A stretch of 64,000 nucleotides of DNA from FEN-1297 sp021817845 (GCA_021817845.1 JAKAFW010000003.1:62001-126000); one strand, 5' to 3'. Positions 33,104-42,919 are shown, counted from the stretch's first letter. The notes: generated by a model from the letters alone, not told the origin. A program made the numbers and translations.

Positions 33104-35722
33104 ATGCAACAAACTCCATTAATGTCGCAATACAGTAAGATTAAAGCCGCACATCCTGATACTATTTTGCTCTTTAGGATGGGCGACTTCTTTGAAACAT
33201 TTGAAGAAGATGCAAAAATTGCTTCAAAAGTTTTAGGGATTACTTTGACCAAACGTGCAAATGGCGCAGCCGGAGAGGTTCCCCTTGCAGGCTTTCCGCA
33301 CCATGCTCTTGACGCTTACCTGCCAAAATTAGTCCGCGCTGGTTACCGGGTCGCTGTCTGCGAGCAAATGGAAAATCCAAAATTTGCTAAAGGAATCGTT
33401 AAACGCGAGGTAATAGAAATTATTACACCCGGCGTTGCATTTTCTGATAAGCTTCTGGATCATAAAAAGAATAATTACTTGTTAAGCATTTATGTCAAAG
33501 ATAATATCGCAGGTATTTCTTTCTGTGATATTTCTACCGGCGAGTTTTATTCTTTTGAAATCCCGTCTGATAATATTAGCCAACAAATAGAATCGATTTC
33601 TCCTTCCGAAGTTTTAATCCAAAAGAAAGATAAAGATTGGCTTACTCAAGCAATTCAAAAAGTAAATCCATCAATAAGAGTTACTAAAGTAGACGACTGG
33701 ATATTTAATTACGAGTACGCAAAAGAACTTTTAGTAATGCAGTTCAAAACTGTAAACTTAAAAGGATTCGGAATTGACAACTTAGTCTCCGGCATAACCG
33801 CTGCAGGTGCTGTCTTGAGTTACTTGCAGGAAACTCAAAAACAAAATCTTTCTCATTTAAATAAAATTTCAGAATATAATCCGTCGGATTATATGTCACT
33901 CGACTATTCTACTAAAAGAAATTTAGAGATTACTTTTTCTATGAATGACGGCGCAAGGGAAGGCTCACTTATTTCTTTTCTTGATAAAACCGAGACTGCT
34001 ATGGGCGGTAGATTATTAAAGAAGTGGATTTCTACTCCGCTTAGAAGATTAGACCAGATTCAGAAAAGACAAGACAGCGTCGAAGAACTTTTCCAAAATA
34101 AATCTTTAAGAAAAAATCTTTTAACTGAATTAAAGGAAATCGGCGACCTGGAAAGATTGATCTCAAAGATTTGCACCGGCAGAGCAAATCCCCGCGAAGT
34201 TGTTGCTCTAAAATATTCCTTAATGAAGCTGCCTGTTATAAAAGAAAAATTATCTAACGTTACTGTCAATACCTTATTGCAAATAAAGGACAATTTATCC
34301 CCGCTTGAAAATCTTGTCCTAAAGATTCATAATTCAATTGTAGATTCACCTCCACTTAGCTTAAACGACGGCGGCATAATAAAAAACGGTTTTAGTGCGG
34401 AACTGGACGAGCTTAGAAATATTTCCCTACACGGTAAAGATTGGATCGCTAATCTTCAAAAATCAGAACGGGAAAGAACGGGCATTTCTTCGCTTAAGGT
34501 CAGCTACAATAGGGTATTTGGTTACTATATCGAAATAAGTCACGCTAATAAGGATAAAGTGCCCGCTGATTATCTTCGCAAACAAACTTTGGTTAACTCA
34601 GAAAGATTTATTACTCCGGATTTGAAAGATTATGAAGATAAAATCTTAAATGCAGAAGAAAAAATTTATGAGCTTGAATCACAGTTATTTAATGAAGTAC
34701 GATTGCTTATAGCCCACGAAGCCGAAGCTATTCAACAAAATGCAAAAATGATTGGAATGCTTGACTGCTTCTTATCTTTTGCCGAATGTGCGGAGGATTA
34801 TAACTATGTTAAGCCCATTATAAGCGAAGATAATGAAATTGCAATTGTTGATGGAAGACATCCGGTAGTTGAAAGAATATTACCCCCGGGTGAAAAATAT
34901 ACTTCAAATAATTGCATTCTCGACGGCGATAAAAACCAAATAATTATTTTAACCGGTCCTAATATGGCTGGCAAATCCGTTTACCTTAGACAAATTGGAT
35001 TGATAGTCTTGCTTGCGCAAATCGGCTCTTTCATTCCTGCAAAGAATGCAAAGATCGGTTTAGTAGATCGAATTTTTACAAGAGTCGGCGCTAGCGATAA
35101 TATCTCTGCCGGAGAAAGCACTTTTCTCGTCGAAATGCAGGAAGCGGCAAATATCCTTAATAATGCTACTTCTAAAAGCCTAATCCTCCTTGATGAAATC
35201 GGTAGAGGTACTAGCACCTTTGACGGAATATCAATCGCCTGGGCTATAACTGAATTTCTTCATGAAAATCCTAAAGTACGAGCTAAAACTTTGTTTGCAA
35301 CTCATTACCATGAACTAAACGAAATGGCTGAAATTTTCCCACGTATTAAAAATTATAAGGTTGAAGTAAGGGAAATTGAAGATAAGGTAATTTTTCTTCA
35401 TAAAGTCTCTCAAGGCGGTGCAGATCATAGTTACGGAATTCAAGTAGCGCAAATGGCTGGACTTCCTCTTTTTGTCACTAACCGCGCTAAAGAAATCTTG
35501 CAGAATCTCGAAAGCAAAGAATTAACTCCGTATGAAATCAAAAAGGAAAAACTAAAAAAAATTAAAGATGAAAATGATTCTCAAATAAGTATGTTTGAGT
35601 TTAGAGATGATAAAATCAGAAAAGAGATTGACGATATTCAGTTGAATAATCTTACTCCTATTGAAGCATTAAATATGTTAAACGATCTTAAGAAAAAAGT
35701 GAAAGACGATGCGAAAGTCTAA
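33104..35722 (+). CDS. mutS: DNA mismatch repair ATPase MutS
   Basis: MutS recognises mispaired bases and starts repair. The N-terminal mismatch domain holds FRMGDFFETFEEDA, including the Phe-x-Glu mismatch-contacting motif. The C-terminal ATPase has Walker A GPNMAGKS at about residues 617-624, and GRGTSTFDG and ATHYHEL. The 872-residue length and ATG start fit MutS1. It overlaps the following lipoprotein gene by 14 bp. mutL is not in this window. Confidence 0.97.
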   Translation: MQQTPLMSQYSKIKAAHPDTILLFRMGDFFETFEEDAKIASKVLGITLTKRANGAAGEVPLAGFPHHALDAYLPKLVRAGYRVAVCEQMENPKFAKGIVKREVIEIITPGVAFSDKLLDHKKNNYLLSIYVKDNIAGISFCDISTGEFYSFEIPSDNISQQIESISPSEVLIQKKDKDWLTQAIQKVNPSIRVTKVDDWIFNYEYAKELLVMQFKTVNLKGFGIDNLVSGITAAGAVLSYLQETQKQNLSHLNKISEYNPSDYMSLDYSTKRNLEITFSMNDGAREGSLISFLDKTETAMGGRLLKKWISTPLRRLDQIQKRQDSVEELFQNKSLRKNLLTELKEIGDLERLISKICTGRANPREVVALKYSLMKLPVIKEKLSNVTVNTLLQIKDNLSPLENLVLKIHNSIVDSPPLSLNDGGIIKNGFSAELDELRNISLHGKDWIANLQKSERERTGISSLKVSYNRVFGYYIEISHANKDKVPADYLRKQTLVNSERFITPDLKDYEDKILNAEEKIYELESQLFNEVRLLIAHEAEAIQQNAKMIGMLDCFLSFAECAEDYNYVKPIISEDNEIAIVDGRHPVVERILPPGEKYTSNNCILDGDKNQIIILTGPNMAGKSVYLRQIGLIVLLAQIGSFIPAKNAKIGLVDRIFTRVGASDNISAGESTFLVEMQEAANILNNATSKSLILLDEIGRGTSTFDGISIAWAITEFLHENPKVRAKTLFATHYHELNEMAEIFPRIKNYKVEVREIEDKVIFLHKVSQGGADHSYGIQVAQMAGLPLFVTNRAKEILQNLESKELTPYEIKKEKLKKIKDENDSQISMFEFRDDKIRKEIDDIQLNNLTPIEALNMLNDLKKKVKDDAKV

Positions 35723-36347
35723 GTTCAAAGCTTCAGAATATCTTTTATTTGCTGTCTTGCTGGTACTCCAATTAGCTTTCAATTCATGCGGCAAGAAATA
35801 TTCACCTGAACAGCTAACCTATATTAAAGGAATCGAAAAATTGAGGCATGAGAAAGATTATTCTATGAAAAACGATTCCGATTCACCTTTCCAACGCGAT
35901 AAGAATGTTCCATTTCATCCCTTAAATTATTATCCTGTTGACCCCGCTTATGTTTTCCATAGTAAGCTTTATGAGTATGATAAAAAAGATACGGTATCAG
36001 TTTTTGGAACTAAAGGTGAAGAAAGGAAAATTATTCGATACGGTTACGTTACCTTTAATATGAATAATATTAATTACAAGCTGAATGTTTATCAAGGCAA
36101 GGCTGGCAGCGGAGAAGAATATTATACGATTTGGTTCACCGATAAAACTACCGGAGATCAAACATACGGCGTTGGACGCTATCTTGATTTTGATTTGAGC
36201 CGTGATACAAATTATATTTATACTATCGATTTTAATATGGCTTACAATCCTTACTGCGCATATACTCCAATGTATTCCTGTGCTATACCGCGAAAAGAGG
36301 ATCATGTCGATGCAGCAATTGAAGCCGGAGAAAAAAAATATCATTAA
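35709..36347 (+). CDS. DUF1684 lipoprotein
   Basis: The 212-residue protein has a signal peptide ending in a lipobox-like FNSC. The remainder matches DUF1684 in its typical order: FQRDKNVPF, NYYPVDPAYVFHSKL, KLNVYQ, TIWFTDKTTGDQTYGVGRYLDF and DFNMAYNPYCAY. The role of DUF1684 is unknown. It should be anchored in an envelope membrane. The 14-bp overlap with mutS means it is probably co-transcribed with it. Confidence 0.85.
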   Translation: MRKSKFKASEYLLFAVLLVLQLAFNSCGKKYSPEQLTYIKGIEKLRHEKDYSMKNDSDSPFQRDKNVPFHPLNYYPVDPAYVFHSKLYEYDKKDTVSVFGTKGEERKIIRYGYVTFNMNNINYKLNVYQGKAGSGEEYYTIWFTDKTTGDQTYGVGRYLDFDLSRDTNYIYTIDFNMAYNPYCAYTPMYSCAIPRKEDHVDAAIEAGEKKYH

Positions 36348-36362
36348 TTAGAAGGAGCTAAA

Positions 36363-37376
36363 GTGGTAGTAGTACTTGAGAAAAATGTTTCCGATAAACA
36401 ATTAGAAAATGTAATTAAACACCTGGAAGATTTTGGATTTGCAGTCCATAAATCAACCGGCGTTGAACAAATTATCCTCGGTGCTATCGGAGTTAAGCCT
36501 GATTTTGACACTAGAAATATTAAAGTACTTGCAGGTGTTGCAGAGGTTTACCGTATTACTGAGCCTTTTAAGCTTGCAAGCAGGACATTCAAAAATGATG
36601 ATACCCAGATTATGATTAAGGATGTTGTAATCGGTGGAAATGAAGTAGTAATGATGGCAGGACCTTGCTCTGTTGAAAATGAAGATCAAATATTTACTAT
36701 TGCAGAGATTGTCGCGAAATCCGGAGCAAAAATATTAAGGGGCGGCGCTTTCAAACCAAGAACTTCTCCTTACTCCTTTCAAGGCCTTGGCGAAGAAGGT
36801 CTAAAGCTATTAAGAAAAGCTGCAGATAAATATAATCTTTTGGTAATTACTGAAGTTATGGAATCTGCCCAAATAAAATTGATTGAGGAGTATACAGATA
36901 TCTTTCAGGTTGGCGCTCGTAATATGCAAAACTTTTCTTTACTCCGGGATTTAGGAAAAACATCTACTCCGATTATGCTGAAGCGAGGTTTATCTGCGAC
37001 TGTTGAAGATTGGTTGATGTCTGCTGAGTATATTTTAGCAAACGGGAATAAAGAAGTAATGTTATGCGAAAGAGGTATACGCACTTTTGAAACCTTTACC
37101 CGGAACACTTTTGATCTTTCGGCAATTCCTGTGGTGCATAAAAGAAGCCATTTACCTGTAATTGCTGATCCATCTCACGCAACAGGACTACGGGATAAAG
37201 TTTTACCAATGGCGCGCGCTGCTGTTGCTGCTGGTGCGGACGGTTTAATGGTTGAAGTTCATAATGATCCTGAAAAAGCATTATCCGATGGTCCGCAAGC
37301 TTTATTACCGGAACAATTTGTCGATCTTATGAAGCAGGTAAAACTAATTGCAGAAGTCATCGGTAGAAAGATGTAA
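36363..37376 (+). CDS. aroF: 3-deoxy-7-phosphoheptulonate synthase (DAHP synthase)
   Basis: The first enzyme of the shikimate pathway condenses PEP and erythrose 4-phosphate. The 337-residue protein has the N-terminal ferredoxin-like regulatory domain (about 70 residues, with IILGAIG) typical of type I-beta enzymes, followed by the barrel: MMAGPCSVEN, LRGGAFKPRTSPYSFQG, QVGARNMQN, KRGLSATVEDW and DPSHATG. The GTG start at 36363 has an upstream AGAAGGAG. It is followed 67 bp later by the prephenate dehydrogenase gene, so the two form an aromatic amino-acid operon. Confidence 0.93.
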   Translation: MVVVLEKNVSDKQLENVIKHLEDFGFAVHKSTGVEQIILGAIGVKPDFDTRNIKVLAGVAEVYRITEPFKLASRTFKNDDTQIMIKDVVIGGNEVVMMAGPCSVENEDQIFTIAEIVAKSGAKILRGGAFKPRTSPYSFQGLGEEGLKLLRKAADKYNLLVITEVMESAQIKLIEEYTDIFQVGARNMQNFSLLRDLGKTSTPIMLKRGLSATVEDWLMSAEYILANGNKEVMLCERGIRTFETFTRNTFDLSAIPVVHKRSHLPVIADPSHATGLRDKVLPMARAAVAAGADGLMVEVHNDPEKALSDGPQALLPEQFVDLMKQVKLIAEVIGRKM

Positions 37377-37443
37377 TTCTTAATTCGTGTAACTCTGAGC
37401 TTTATCCTAAGAAAAATCACGAAGAAATAAATAAAGGACTAAC

Positions 37444-38520
37444 TTGGATTCAAATAAAATATCGATAATCGGTTTAGGCTTAATAGGCGGCTCTATTGCC
37501 AAGTCATTAAAAAATAGTGACCCATCATTATTTATAAATGCTTTTGATAAGAAGGATGTGTTAACCGCAGCAAGAAAGTTAAATGTCATTGATGAAGAAT
37601 TAAATTCCCTAAAAGAAGCCGCTGACTCAGATTTTATTTTCCTTTGCCTACCGACTGACCTTTCTTTGAAAGCACTTATGGAATTAGCCCCTCTTATTAA
37701 AGATAAAACAATTATCACTGACGTTGCTGGAGTTAAAAATATCTTTGAAAAAAGATGGAAAAAGCTAAAGAGTAAAGGAATTTATATCGGTGGGCACCCG
37801 ATGACTGGAAAAGAACAAGGTGGCTTTCAAAATTCTGACCCTCTTTTATTTGAGAATTCAACTTATATCTTATCCGATTCATATAAAGAGAATTCCGAAC
37901 CATTGGTTGAAATAATTAAAACCCTTGGTGTACGCATCAAGTTTCTAAACCCAAAACTTCACGATAAAATTGTTGCCAAAGTAAGTCATTTACCGCAACT
38001 TTTAGCCGTGAATCTTGTTAATTCACTACCCAATCAGACTAAGAAAATAAATTACCTGGATTTTGCAGCCGGTGGTTTCAGAGATATGACCCGGATAGCC
38101 TCAAGTAATTTTGATATTTGGAAACCGGTAGTTGAATTTAACAAAGAAAATATTCTTACAGCGATTAAGGTCATCCAGAATAAATTATCGGATATAGAAA
38201 AGTCCATAAAAAAAAGAGATTGGAAAAAATTAGAAAATCTATTTGAGAACGCACGTATAAAACGAGATGAAATCCCAAAGACTAACAAAGGTTTCATAAA
38301 TCCGCTTTATGATATTTATGTTTATGTTAATGACAAGCCTGGAGTACTGAGTAATTTAACAACTCTACTTTTCAAAGAGGGAATAAATATTAAAGATATT
38401 GAACTACTAAAAATACGCGAAGGCACGGGCGGCACTTTTAGAATTTCTTTCGACTCCGAAGCATCTTCTAAAAAAGCTCAATCACTTATTGAAAAATCAG
38501 GATTTGCCGTCAAAAATTAA
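37444..38520 (+). CDS. tyrA: Prephenate dehydrogenase with ACT domain
   Basis: It oxidises prephenate to 4-hydroxyphenylpyruvate in tyrosine synthesis. The 358-residue protein starts with the Rossmann motif IIGLGLIGGSIAKSL and has GGHPMTGKEQGG and the substrate region DFAAGGFRDMTRIASS. The C-terminus (DIYVYVNDKPGVLSNLTTLL) is an ACT domain, which usually gives tyrosine feedback. The start is TTG at 37444, supported by AAAGGA upstream. The gene stop is immediately followed by the MITE-like element. Confidence 0.9.
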   Translation: MDSNKISIIGLGLIGGSIAKSLKNSDPSLFINAFDKKDVLTAARKLNVIDEELNSLKEAADSDFIFLCLPTDLSLKALMELAPLIKDKTIITDVAGVKNIFEKRWKKLKSKGIYIGGHPMTGKEQGGFQNSDPLLFENSTYILSDSYKENSEPLVEIIKTLGVRIKFLNPKLHDKIVAKVSHLPQLLAVNLVNSLPNQTKKINYLDFAAGGFRDMTRIASSNFDIWKPVVEFNKENILTAIKVIQNKLSDIEKSIKKRDWKKLENLFENARIKRDEIPKTNKGFINPLYDIYVYVNDKPGVLSNLTTLLFKEGINIKDIELLKIREGTGGTFRISFDSEASSKKAQSLIEKSGFAVKN

Positions 38521-38525
38521 ATATG

Positions 38526-38633
38526 GGGCACTTCTAAAAACTAACTTTTATAAAAATTTAACGCAAAGAATACGCAACATTCGCAGAGAATCTGCCTATC
38601 GGCAGGCAGGTATTGAAGTTTTTAGAAGTGCCC
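38526..38633. mobile_element. MITE-like element, 108 bp with perfect 17-bp terminal inverted repeats
   Basis: GGGCACTTCTAAAAACT at 38526-38542 is the exact reverse complement of AGTTTTTAGAAGTGCCC at 38617-38633. The interior holds a further hairpin (CTGCC-TATC-GGCAG). A partial inverted relative lies at 21198-21271. It encodes no transposase, so it would need help from an unseen element. Target-site duplications are not certain. Confidence 0.6.
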
Positions 38634-38699
38634 TATATAATGTACCCTATAAAGCTAAAATCCTGTTCACAATAATGGCATAACCATTATTCAACTTAG

Positions 38700-38930
38700 G
38701 TACAACCCCCAAACTGTCATTTCGAATCCGGCTTTAGCCGGTGAGAAATCCCAAGAGTAGCTTAGATACACGAGTAGATCATGGGATATCTCAGTCGCAA
38801 AGCTCCTTCGATATGACATACAAATAGTTGTCATTAGTACCGGAGGGTCTACCTCAACGACCCTGCCGGCAAGGTTTAGCCGGAGCTTGTCCCGTATGCG
38901 GGAAGAAATCCCTTAGAATACTTTTCCTCA
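38700..38930. repeat. Composite GAGAAATC-type repeats
   Basis: Contains two units of a repeat also seen at 21000-21197 and 32930-33025. The shared cores are (T)GTCATTTCGA, GAGAAATCCC and GGGATATCTCAGTCG followed by AAGCTCCTTCG. Confidence 0.65.
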
Positions 38931-39256
38931 AAAACGCATTTCTCAAATAGTGGTCATTATTTCATCGACAAGTAGTCTTCCTCTCGATTCCAATGTTTCT
39001 CAAAATATCCTACACTAATATTCTATTAATGTTTATATGTTGGCTTGCAACTGTTATAAATAGAACAAGATACACCTATTACTATAATCTAATTCCGATT
39101 ATGGAAATTTACGCTTCGATTTAAGTTTCCCTGTAGTGTTTATATTTTACATATCCCAATCTGATCACGTGAAATAATTATTTGTATCTTAATTAAATCG
39201 TATGCTTTTAATTAGTCTTAAAATTAAATATATTCACCTCAAAATTTTAGGAAAAT

Positions 39257-40057
39257 ATGATCCCACTTAATGTTCTTTTTGTCGGTGATATTATCGGCAA
39301 ACCCGGATTAAATATTGTCCAAACTTGGCTACCGGGACTGATTCAAAAATATAAGGCTGATTTTGTTATTGCGAATGGGGAAAATGCAGCAGATGGTAAA
39401 GGATGTACAGAAAAAGAAGGCTCTATTCTTTTTAATTTAGGCGTTAATGTTATTACCGGAGGAAATCATACGTGGGATAAACATCAGTCGCAAGATTATC
39501 TGCGCGCTGAACCGCGAGCACTCAGACCATTAAACTATCCCAAAGGAACTTACGGAAACGGTTATATTATCACGGAAACGAAGAAGGGGAAAGTAGCGGT
39601 GCTAAATTTACAGGGAAGAACTTTTATGGCCTCAATTGACTGCCCGTTTAGAATTGCCGAATGGGCTTTGGCTAAATTAAAAAATGAAACCAACATGATC
39701 TTTATCGATTTTCATGCTGAAGCAACTGCCGAAAAAATAGCAATGGGAATTTTCCTTGATGGCAAAATTACTGCACTAGTTGGAACTCATACCCATATTC
39801 AGACAGCCGACGAAAGAATCTTGCCGAACGGTACAGGCTATATTTCCGATGTCGGTATGACGGGTCCTTATGAATCCGTTATAGGTATGAAAAGTCAGGC
39901 TGCAATAAATAGGTTCATTTTTCAAACTCCTCAAAAATATGAAACAGCGGAAAATGACGTGCACCTGAGCGCAATGTATTTCAAAATTGATACTGAGACG
40001 GGAAAAACAATTGAGATTGAAAGAATAACTTTTCCCGAATTCGTAAAAAAGATTTAG
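39257..40057 (+). CDS. ymdB: YmdB-like metallophosphoesterase (TIGR00282 family)
   Basis: YmdB-type enzymes hydrolyse 2',3'-cyclic nucleotides and related phosphates with a dinuclear metal centre. The 266-residue protein has FVGDIIGKPG near the N-terminus, ANGENAADGKGCT, the catalytic-site GGNHTWDKH, IDFHAEAT and GTHTHIQTADER, and ends with SDVGMTGP. The length and motif order match the family. It is followed closely by the DNA methyltransferase gene (5 bp gap). Confidence 0.92.
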   Translation: MIPLNVLFVGDIIGKPGLNIVQTWLPGLIQKYKADFVIANGENAADGKGCTEKEGSILFNLGVNVITGGNHTWDKHQSQDYLRAEPRALRPLNYPKGTYGNGYIITETKKGKVAVLNLQGRTFMASIDCPFRIAEWALAKLKNETNMIFIDFHAEATAEKIAMGIFLDGKITALVGTHTHIQTADERILPNGTGYISDVGMTGPYESVIGMKSQAAINRFIFQTPQKYETAENDVHLSAMYFKIDTETGKTIEIERITFPEFVKKI

Positions 40058-40062
40058 CTTTC

Positions 40063-41052
40063 ATGCAAAACTTTCCACTGCCGAGAATTGATTCGGATGA
40101 AGATTTACAAAAGCTTTTACTCCCTTATTGCAGATTAAAAAAGGGTGACCTTTGGATTGACCCAACTGGCAAACATAAAATCGGCTGCCTTGACGCCGGA
40201 AATGCTTCTGAAATAAACCAACTCATGAATGGGGGATCTGCCTCGCTTGCTGTGCAAGATCCTCCCTATAATTTTGTCGCTTTTGAAGAAATGGAAGAGA
40301 AGAGATTTGTCGACTGGTGCGTGAATTGGATTAAAAATTCCTTTAATTCATTAAGCGAAAATTCCTCCTTGTACGTTTGGCTTGGCGCTGATCAGAAAAA
40401 TCATCTTCAACCGCTTCCCGATTTTCTTCTAATGATGCAAAATAGCGGATTTCATTCCCGTAGCTTTATCACCATGCGAAACCAGCGAGGTTACGGCACG
40501 CAAAAAAATTGGATGTCTGTTAGACAGGAACTTTTATACTATACAAAGGGCGACCCTGTTTTTAATGTTAATGCGGAATACACTGATATTCCTAAAATAT
40601 TAAAAGGATACTATAAGTTAGTTGCTGGAGAAGTAAAGGAGAATTCCGAAAGAAGTAAATCTGAATTTATTCGTGCTGGAAATGTCTGGGTTGATATTCA
40701 ACAAGTGTTTTATAGGATGGAAGAAAATGTTAACGGGTGTTATGCTCAAAAACCTCTCAAAGCTATCGAAAGAATAATAAATGCGAGTAGTGATCAGAAT
40801 GATATAGTCCTGGATTTGTTTTCGCATTCTGGCACTACATTATTAGCGGCTGAAATAAATAATAGAAGATGCTTTACCTCTGATTTAAACCCTGTATTCT
40901 GTGAAATTACTCTGCGTCGCCTGGAAAATTATAGGAGCAATCGTAAGACCGGTTGGCAGAATTCTAATCCCTTTGCCGAAGAAATATTAGGAGATAAAAA
41001 GTTAAAAGAATATTTGGATAGTTGTTTAGATTTGAATTCAAATAATCATTAA
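40063..41052 (+). CDS. DNA methyltransferase (adenine-N6/cytosine-N4, beta class)
   Basis: The 329-residue enzyme has motif IV DPPY (66-69) before motif I (DLFSHSGTT, about 251-259), the order of beta-class enzymes. Motif I has HSG in place of the usual GSG. The middle region (about 70-240) would hold the target recognition domain. No restriction endonuclease or specificity subunit is nearby. It is packed between ymdB (5 bp) and folD (34 bp), as a core-like gene. The recognition sequence is unknown. Confidence 0.85.
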   Translation: MQNFPLPRIDSDEDLQKLLLPYCRLKKGDLWIDPTGKHKIGCLDAGNASEINQLMNGGSASLAVQDPPYNFVAFEEMEEKRFVDWCVNWIKNSFNSLSENSSLYVWLGADQKNHLQPLPDFLLMMQNSGFHSRSFITMRNQRGYGTQKNWMSVRQELLYYTKGDPVFNVNAEYTDIPKILKGYYKLVAGEVKENSERSKSEFIRAGNVWVDIQQVFYRMEENVNGCYAQKPLKAIERIINASSDQNDIVLDLFSHSGTTLLAAEINNRRCFTSDLNPVFCEITLRRLENYRSNRKTGWQNSNPFAEEILGDKKLKEYLDSCLDLNSNNH

Positions 41053-41086
41053 ATTTGTTTATAAAAATTATCAACGAAAAGAAGAA

Positions 41087-41965
41087 ATGATTTTAATTGA
41101 TGGTAAAAAAACTGCCTCTGAAATTAGAAATGAACTGAAGATTGAAATTTCAAGGCTTGTCGAATTAGGAAAAAATATCCCCGGTTTAGTCGCAATATTG
41201 GTTGGCGAAAACCCTGCATCGGAAATTTATGTGCGAAGTAAGGCTAAGGCTTGCGAGGAGATTGGAATGAGGAGTAAGGTTGAAAAGCTAGGCGCAAACA
41301 TTGATGAAGAGGAGCTTCTTGCCCTTGTGAGTAAATATAATAACGATAATAATTACCATGGAATCTTAGTCCAACTTCCGCTCCCGAAACATATCAGTGA
41401 AGATAAAGTTATTGAAGCAATTTCTCCCAGGAAAGATGTCGACGGCTTTCATCCCATAAGCATTGGCAATTTGGTAATCGGTAAAGATACTTTTGTCTCT
41501 TGTACTCCCGCGGGCATACAAGAGCTCTTAATACGATATAAAATTGAAACAAAAGGAAAGCATGTTGTTGTTTTAGGTAGAAGTAATATTGTCGGCAAAC
41601 CTATCGCTAATATTATGCTTCAAAAAAAAGAGGGAGCAAATTCAATTGTTACTGTCTGCCATTCTGCTACAAAAAATATTTCCTACTTTACCCGGCAAGC
41701 CGATATACTAATCGCTGCGATCGGCAGTCCAAATTTTGTCAAATCTGATATGGTCAAAGAAGGCGTGGTCGTAATTGATGTAGGTATAAATCGTGTCGAA
41801 GATAAAAATTCTAAAAAAGGATACAGAGTTGTTGGTGATGTTGACTTTGAGTCGGTTGCTCCGTTGTCATCTTTTATTACCCCCGTTCCCGGAGGTGTGG
41901 GACCAATGACCATTGCGATGCTTCTCAAAAATACTTTTAAAGCCTATCTGAAAATTGGAGGGTAA
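41087..41965 (+). CDS. folD: Methylenetetrahydrofolate dehydrogenase/cyclohydrolase
   Basis: FolD interconverts methylene-, methenyl- and formyl-tetrahydrofolate. The 292-residue protein has VGENPASEIYVRSKAKAC (with the catalytic Lys), GILVQLPLPKH, PRKDVDGFHP, CTPAGIQELL, VVLGRSNIVGKPI and PVPGGVGPMTIAML. All family motifs are present and the length is normal. The stop codon is directly followed by the deoC start codon. Confidence 0.96.
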   Translation: MILIDGKKTASEIRNELKIEISRLVELGKNIPGLVAILVGENPASEIYVRSKAKACEEIGMRSKVEKLGANIDEEELLALVSKYNNDNNYHGILVQLPLPKHISEDKVIEAISPRKDVDGFHPISIGNLVIGKDTFVSCTPAGIQELLIRYKIETKGKHVVVLGRSNIVGKPIANIMLQKKEGANSIVTVCHSATKNISYFTRQADILIAAIGSPNFVKSDMVKEGVVVIDVGINRVEDKNSKKGYRVVGDVDFESVAPLSSFITPVPGGVGPMTIAMLLKNTFKAYLKIGG

Positions 41966-42802
41966 ATGGAAAATGAATTAAAATATCAACAAGCATCGTT
42001 CACGGATGTAGAAAAAATTTATTTGGATTTTCTTGGATCGGATGAGACTTTCTTAAAGTGGCTATCGGCTGATAGTACTGAATTCCTTATTGATAAAAAC
42101 TCACAACAAGTTTTCTCGGACCACAAATCAAAATATGAACCTCTTAATAATTCCGTTTTGGCAAAAGCTATAGATCATACTTTGTTAAAACCGGATGCTA
42201 CTTCTGACGAAGTTCAAATCCTTTGTTCGGAAGCGAAACAATTTCAGTTTGCTTCTGTTTGTATAAATCCTTGTTTTGTGGACTTCTGTTCGCATGAATT
42301 AGCTGGATCGAGTGTTAAAGTTTGTACTGTTATTGGTTTTCCACTTGGCGCAAATATAACTTCTATAAAGAGAAAAGAAGCTGAAACTGCTATTGAAGCA
42401 GGCGCTCAGGAAGTTGATATGGTAATAAATATTGGCAGTCTTAAGAGCAGAAATTACGATTATGTACTTAAAGATATAGCTGAAGTAGTCTATGCTGCAA
42501 AAACTAAAAATGTTTTAATCAAGGTTATAATTGAAACTGCTTTACTTTCTGATGATGAAAAAATCAAAGCTTGTATGATCTCAAAAAAAGCAGGAGCTGA
42601 CTTTGTCAAAACTTCTACCGGATTTAGCAAAGGGGGAGCAACTGTTCACGATGTTGCCTTGATGAAATTTGTCGTGGGAAATCTTCTCGGCGTAAAAGCT
42701 TCGGGCGGTATTAAAAATCGTGAAGATGCAATTTCAATGCTAATGAACGGCGCCTCAAGAATCGGAACAAGTTCCGGATTAAAAATAGTTAACAATTCTT
42801 AA
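41966..42802 (+). CDS. deoC: Deoxyribose-phosphate aldolase with N-terminal extension
   Basis: DeoC cleaves 2-deoxyribose 5-phosphate to glyceraldehyde 3-phosphate and acetaldehyde. The core begins near residue 67 with IDHTLLKPDAT and has the active-site Lys in VKTSTGFSKGGAT and an upstream Lys in VLIKVIIETA. The protein is 278 residues, about 55 longer than a usual DeoC. The extra N-terminus has no recognised domain, and the ATG abuts the folD stop. It may be a real extension or the true start may lie inside the frame. Confidence 0.92.
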   Translation: MENELKYQQASFTDVEKIYLDFLGSDETFLKWLSADSTEFLIDKNSQQVFSDHKSKYEPLNNSVLAKAIDHTLLKPDATSDEVQILCSEAKQFQFASVCINPCFVDFCSHELAGSSVKVCTVIGFPLGANITSIKRKEAETAIEAGAQEVDMVINIGSLKSRNYDYVLKDIAEVVYAAKTKNVLIKVIIETALLSDDEKIKACMISKKAGADFVKTSTGFSKGGATVHDVALMKFVVGNLLGVKASGGIKNREDAISMLMNGASRIGTSSGLKIVNNS

Positions 42803-42919
42803 CATATTATTTTATAAATCTGTTGTTGTGTGATTTCCAAATTTGCTCCAGTGTTAAGAGAATAATAAAATGATGATCATAAAAATAATATTTTGAAATT
42901 GCTATTTAGGATTAAGTAG

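Larger units (their letters stand above)
38521..39256. other. Gene-free spacer with repeats
   Basis: This 736-bp stretch contains the MITE-like element (38526-38633), then composite repeats (38700-38930) with TGTCATTTCGAATCCGG, GGTGAGAAATCCC, GGGATATCTCAGTCG and TGCGGGAAGAAATCCC. From 38940 to 39256 I see only AT-rich sequence preceding ymdB. Confidence 0.7.
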
